Origin: Planctomycetota bacterium
Lineage (GTDB): Bacteria > Planctomycetota > Phycisphaerae > Sedimentisphaerales > Anaerohalosphaeraceae
NCBI GenBank assembly: GCA_003644215.1
Contig: QNBU01000071.1
Coordinates: 1-6,355 of the forward strand
Direction: 5' to 3'
Length of the DNA: 6,355 nt
In this document: piece after piece, positions 5,621-6,355 of the stretch
How the letters are laid out: each line of letters begins with the position of its first letter
How positions within the stretch are numbered: the first letter of the stretch is position 1
The notes under the pieces: generated by a model
Seen by the model: only the letters and a program-made list of their open reading frames with translations
What the model was told of the DNA's origin: nothing
Databases searched by the model: none
Position numbers and translations under genes: made by a program

Positions 5621-6355
5621 TCAGTCCCACCCGTGGTCTTGCATATCTTTCAGAATTTCTAAACTTTCAAGATAAATGCTCGTCCCTCTGGCCACACAGG
5701 ACAGGGGGTCTTCGGCATGCGTTACTTTTAATCCGGTCGAGTTGGACAGCACCTTGTCCATACCCCGCAACAGCGACCCGCCGCCGCAAATCATAACGCC
5801 GTTATCGATCAGGTCCGCCGCCAATTCCGGTTCGGCCCGTTCAAGCGTCCGCATCACGGTTTCGATGATTCCGGCGATGGGTTCTTTGAATGCTTCACGG
5901 ATTTCTTCGCTGGTAATAACGATTTTTCGCGGCAGACCGGAGATGGTATCCCGCCCGGCGATTTCCATCGTCATTTCCTGCTCCAGCGGCGCCGCCGAGC
6001 CAATCTGTATCTTGACCTGTTCGGCACGGGACTCCCCGATCAGGAGGTTATAGGTGCGTTTCAAATGGTTAATCAGCGATTCGTCAAAGTTGTCCCCGCC
6101 GATGCGGATCGACTCACACGCACTGATTCCCCCCAGCGACATAATCGCCACTTCGGAGGTGCCGCCGCCGATGTCAATGATCATTGACGCGGTTGGTTCG
6201 GTAATGGGCAAACCCGCTCCGATTCCGGCAGCCATCGGTTCATCGACCAGAAAGACCTTTCCGGCGCCGGCGCGTTCGGCACTGTCAATGACTGCACGGC
6301 GTTCAACGGCGGTGATCCCGCTGGGTACGGCAATGACCACACGAGGCCGAAACAA
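5621..6355 (-). CDS. mreB: Rod shape-determining actin homologue MreB, C-terminal part (5' end outside window)
   Basis: The frame is open from the right edge to the TGA at 5623-5621, giving 245 codons including the stop. MreB proteins are about 335-350 residues, so roughly 100 N-terminal residues, including the first phosphate-binding loop, lie beyond the window. Visible hallmarks are RPRVVIAVPSGITAVERRA (3-21 of the fragment), VFLVDEPMAAGIGAGLP (34-50), the second phosphate-binding motif DIGGGTSEVA (61-70), RIGGDNFDE (84-92), the adenosine motif MICGGGSLLRG (188-198) and DPLSCVARG (216-224). MreB polymerises with ATP into membrane-associated filaments that guide the Rod complex. Similarity to E. 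coli MreB is high along the whole visible length, and nothing looks degenerate. The codon at the window edge is TTG (Leu) inside the gene and should not be taken as the start. It heads the mreB-mreC-mreD-mrdA series, and its promoter is outside the window. Confidence 0.96.
   Translation of the reverse strand: MFRPRVVIAVPSGITAVERRAVIDSAERAGAGKVFLVDEPMAAGIGAGLPITEPTASMIIDIGGGTSEVAIMSLGGISACESIRIGGDNFDESLINHLKRTYNLLIGESRAEQVKIQIGSAAPLEQEMTMEIAGRDTISGLPRKIVITSEEIREAFKEPIAGIIETVMRTLERAEPELAADLIDNGVMICGGGSLLRGMDKVLSNSTGLKVTHAEDPLSCVARGTSIYLESLEILKDMQDHGWD

Overview
This window is a chromosomal cell-wall synthesis locus. It brings together the end of a division-type gene pair on the + strand and a rod-shape (elongasome) cluster on the - strand, which meet tail to tail. 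The organism is a rod-shape-system bacterium of moderate G+C content. Details of the class B penicillin-binding proteins suggest a deep-branching lineage. These are an FtsI with a TDPFEPGSIFKP active-site context and an FGHE motif, and a PBP2 with a long charged insertion in its pedestal. The mre genes also lack clear Shine-Dalgarno sequences. Together these make me lean towards Planctomycetota, class Phycisphaerae or a relative, but that is inference from sequence flavour and was not tested.

Layout, left to right. Positions 1-187 hold the C-terminal end of an unrecognised small protein in the place where ftsL normally sits. Its stop overlaps the start of ftsI (ATGA). Positions 184-1929 are a complete monofunctional transpeptidase of FtsI/PBP3 type. 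A 54-base gap (1930-1983) has no convincing terminator. Positions 4068-1984 (-) encode PBP2 (mrdA). A 115-base gap (4069-4183) contains an AT-rich, 8-bp-period inverted repeat. Positions 4699-4184 (-) are mreD, 5550-4711 (-) mreC, and 6355-5621 (-) the C-terminal two thirds or so of mreB, cut by the window edge.

How the genes work together: MreB filaments under the inner membrane, with MreC and MreD, position and activate the elongation transpeptidase PBP2, giving the order mreB-mreC-mreD-mrdA as a probable operon. The + strand gene supplies the septal transpeptidase. The usual glycosyltransferase partners RodA and FtsW, and the murE/murF genes that commonly follow ftsI, are not in the window.

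I found no RNA genes, CRISPR array, insertion sequence or defence system. All protein genes are recognisable housekeeping genes except the 5' fragment. The most unusual non-coding signal is the palindromic repeat upstream of mrdA. The locus does not look like a new system, and the findings below are points of detail.
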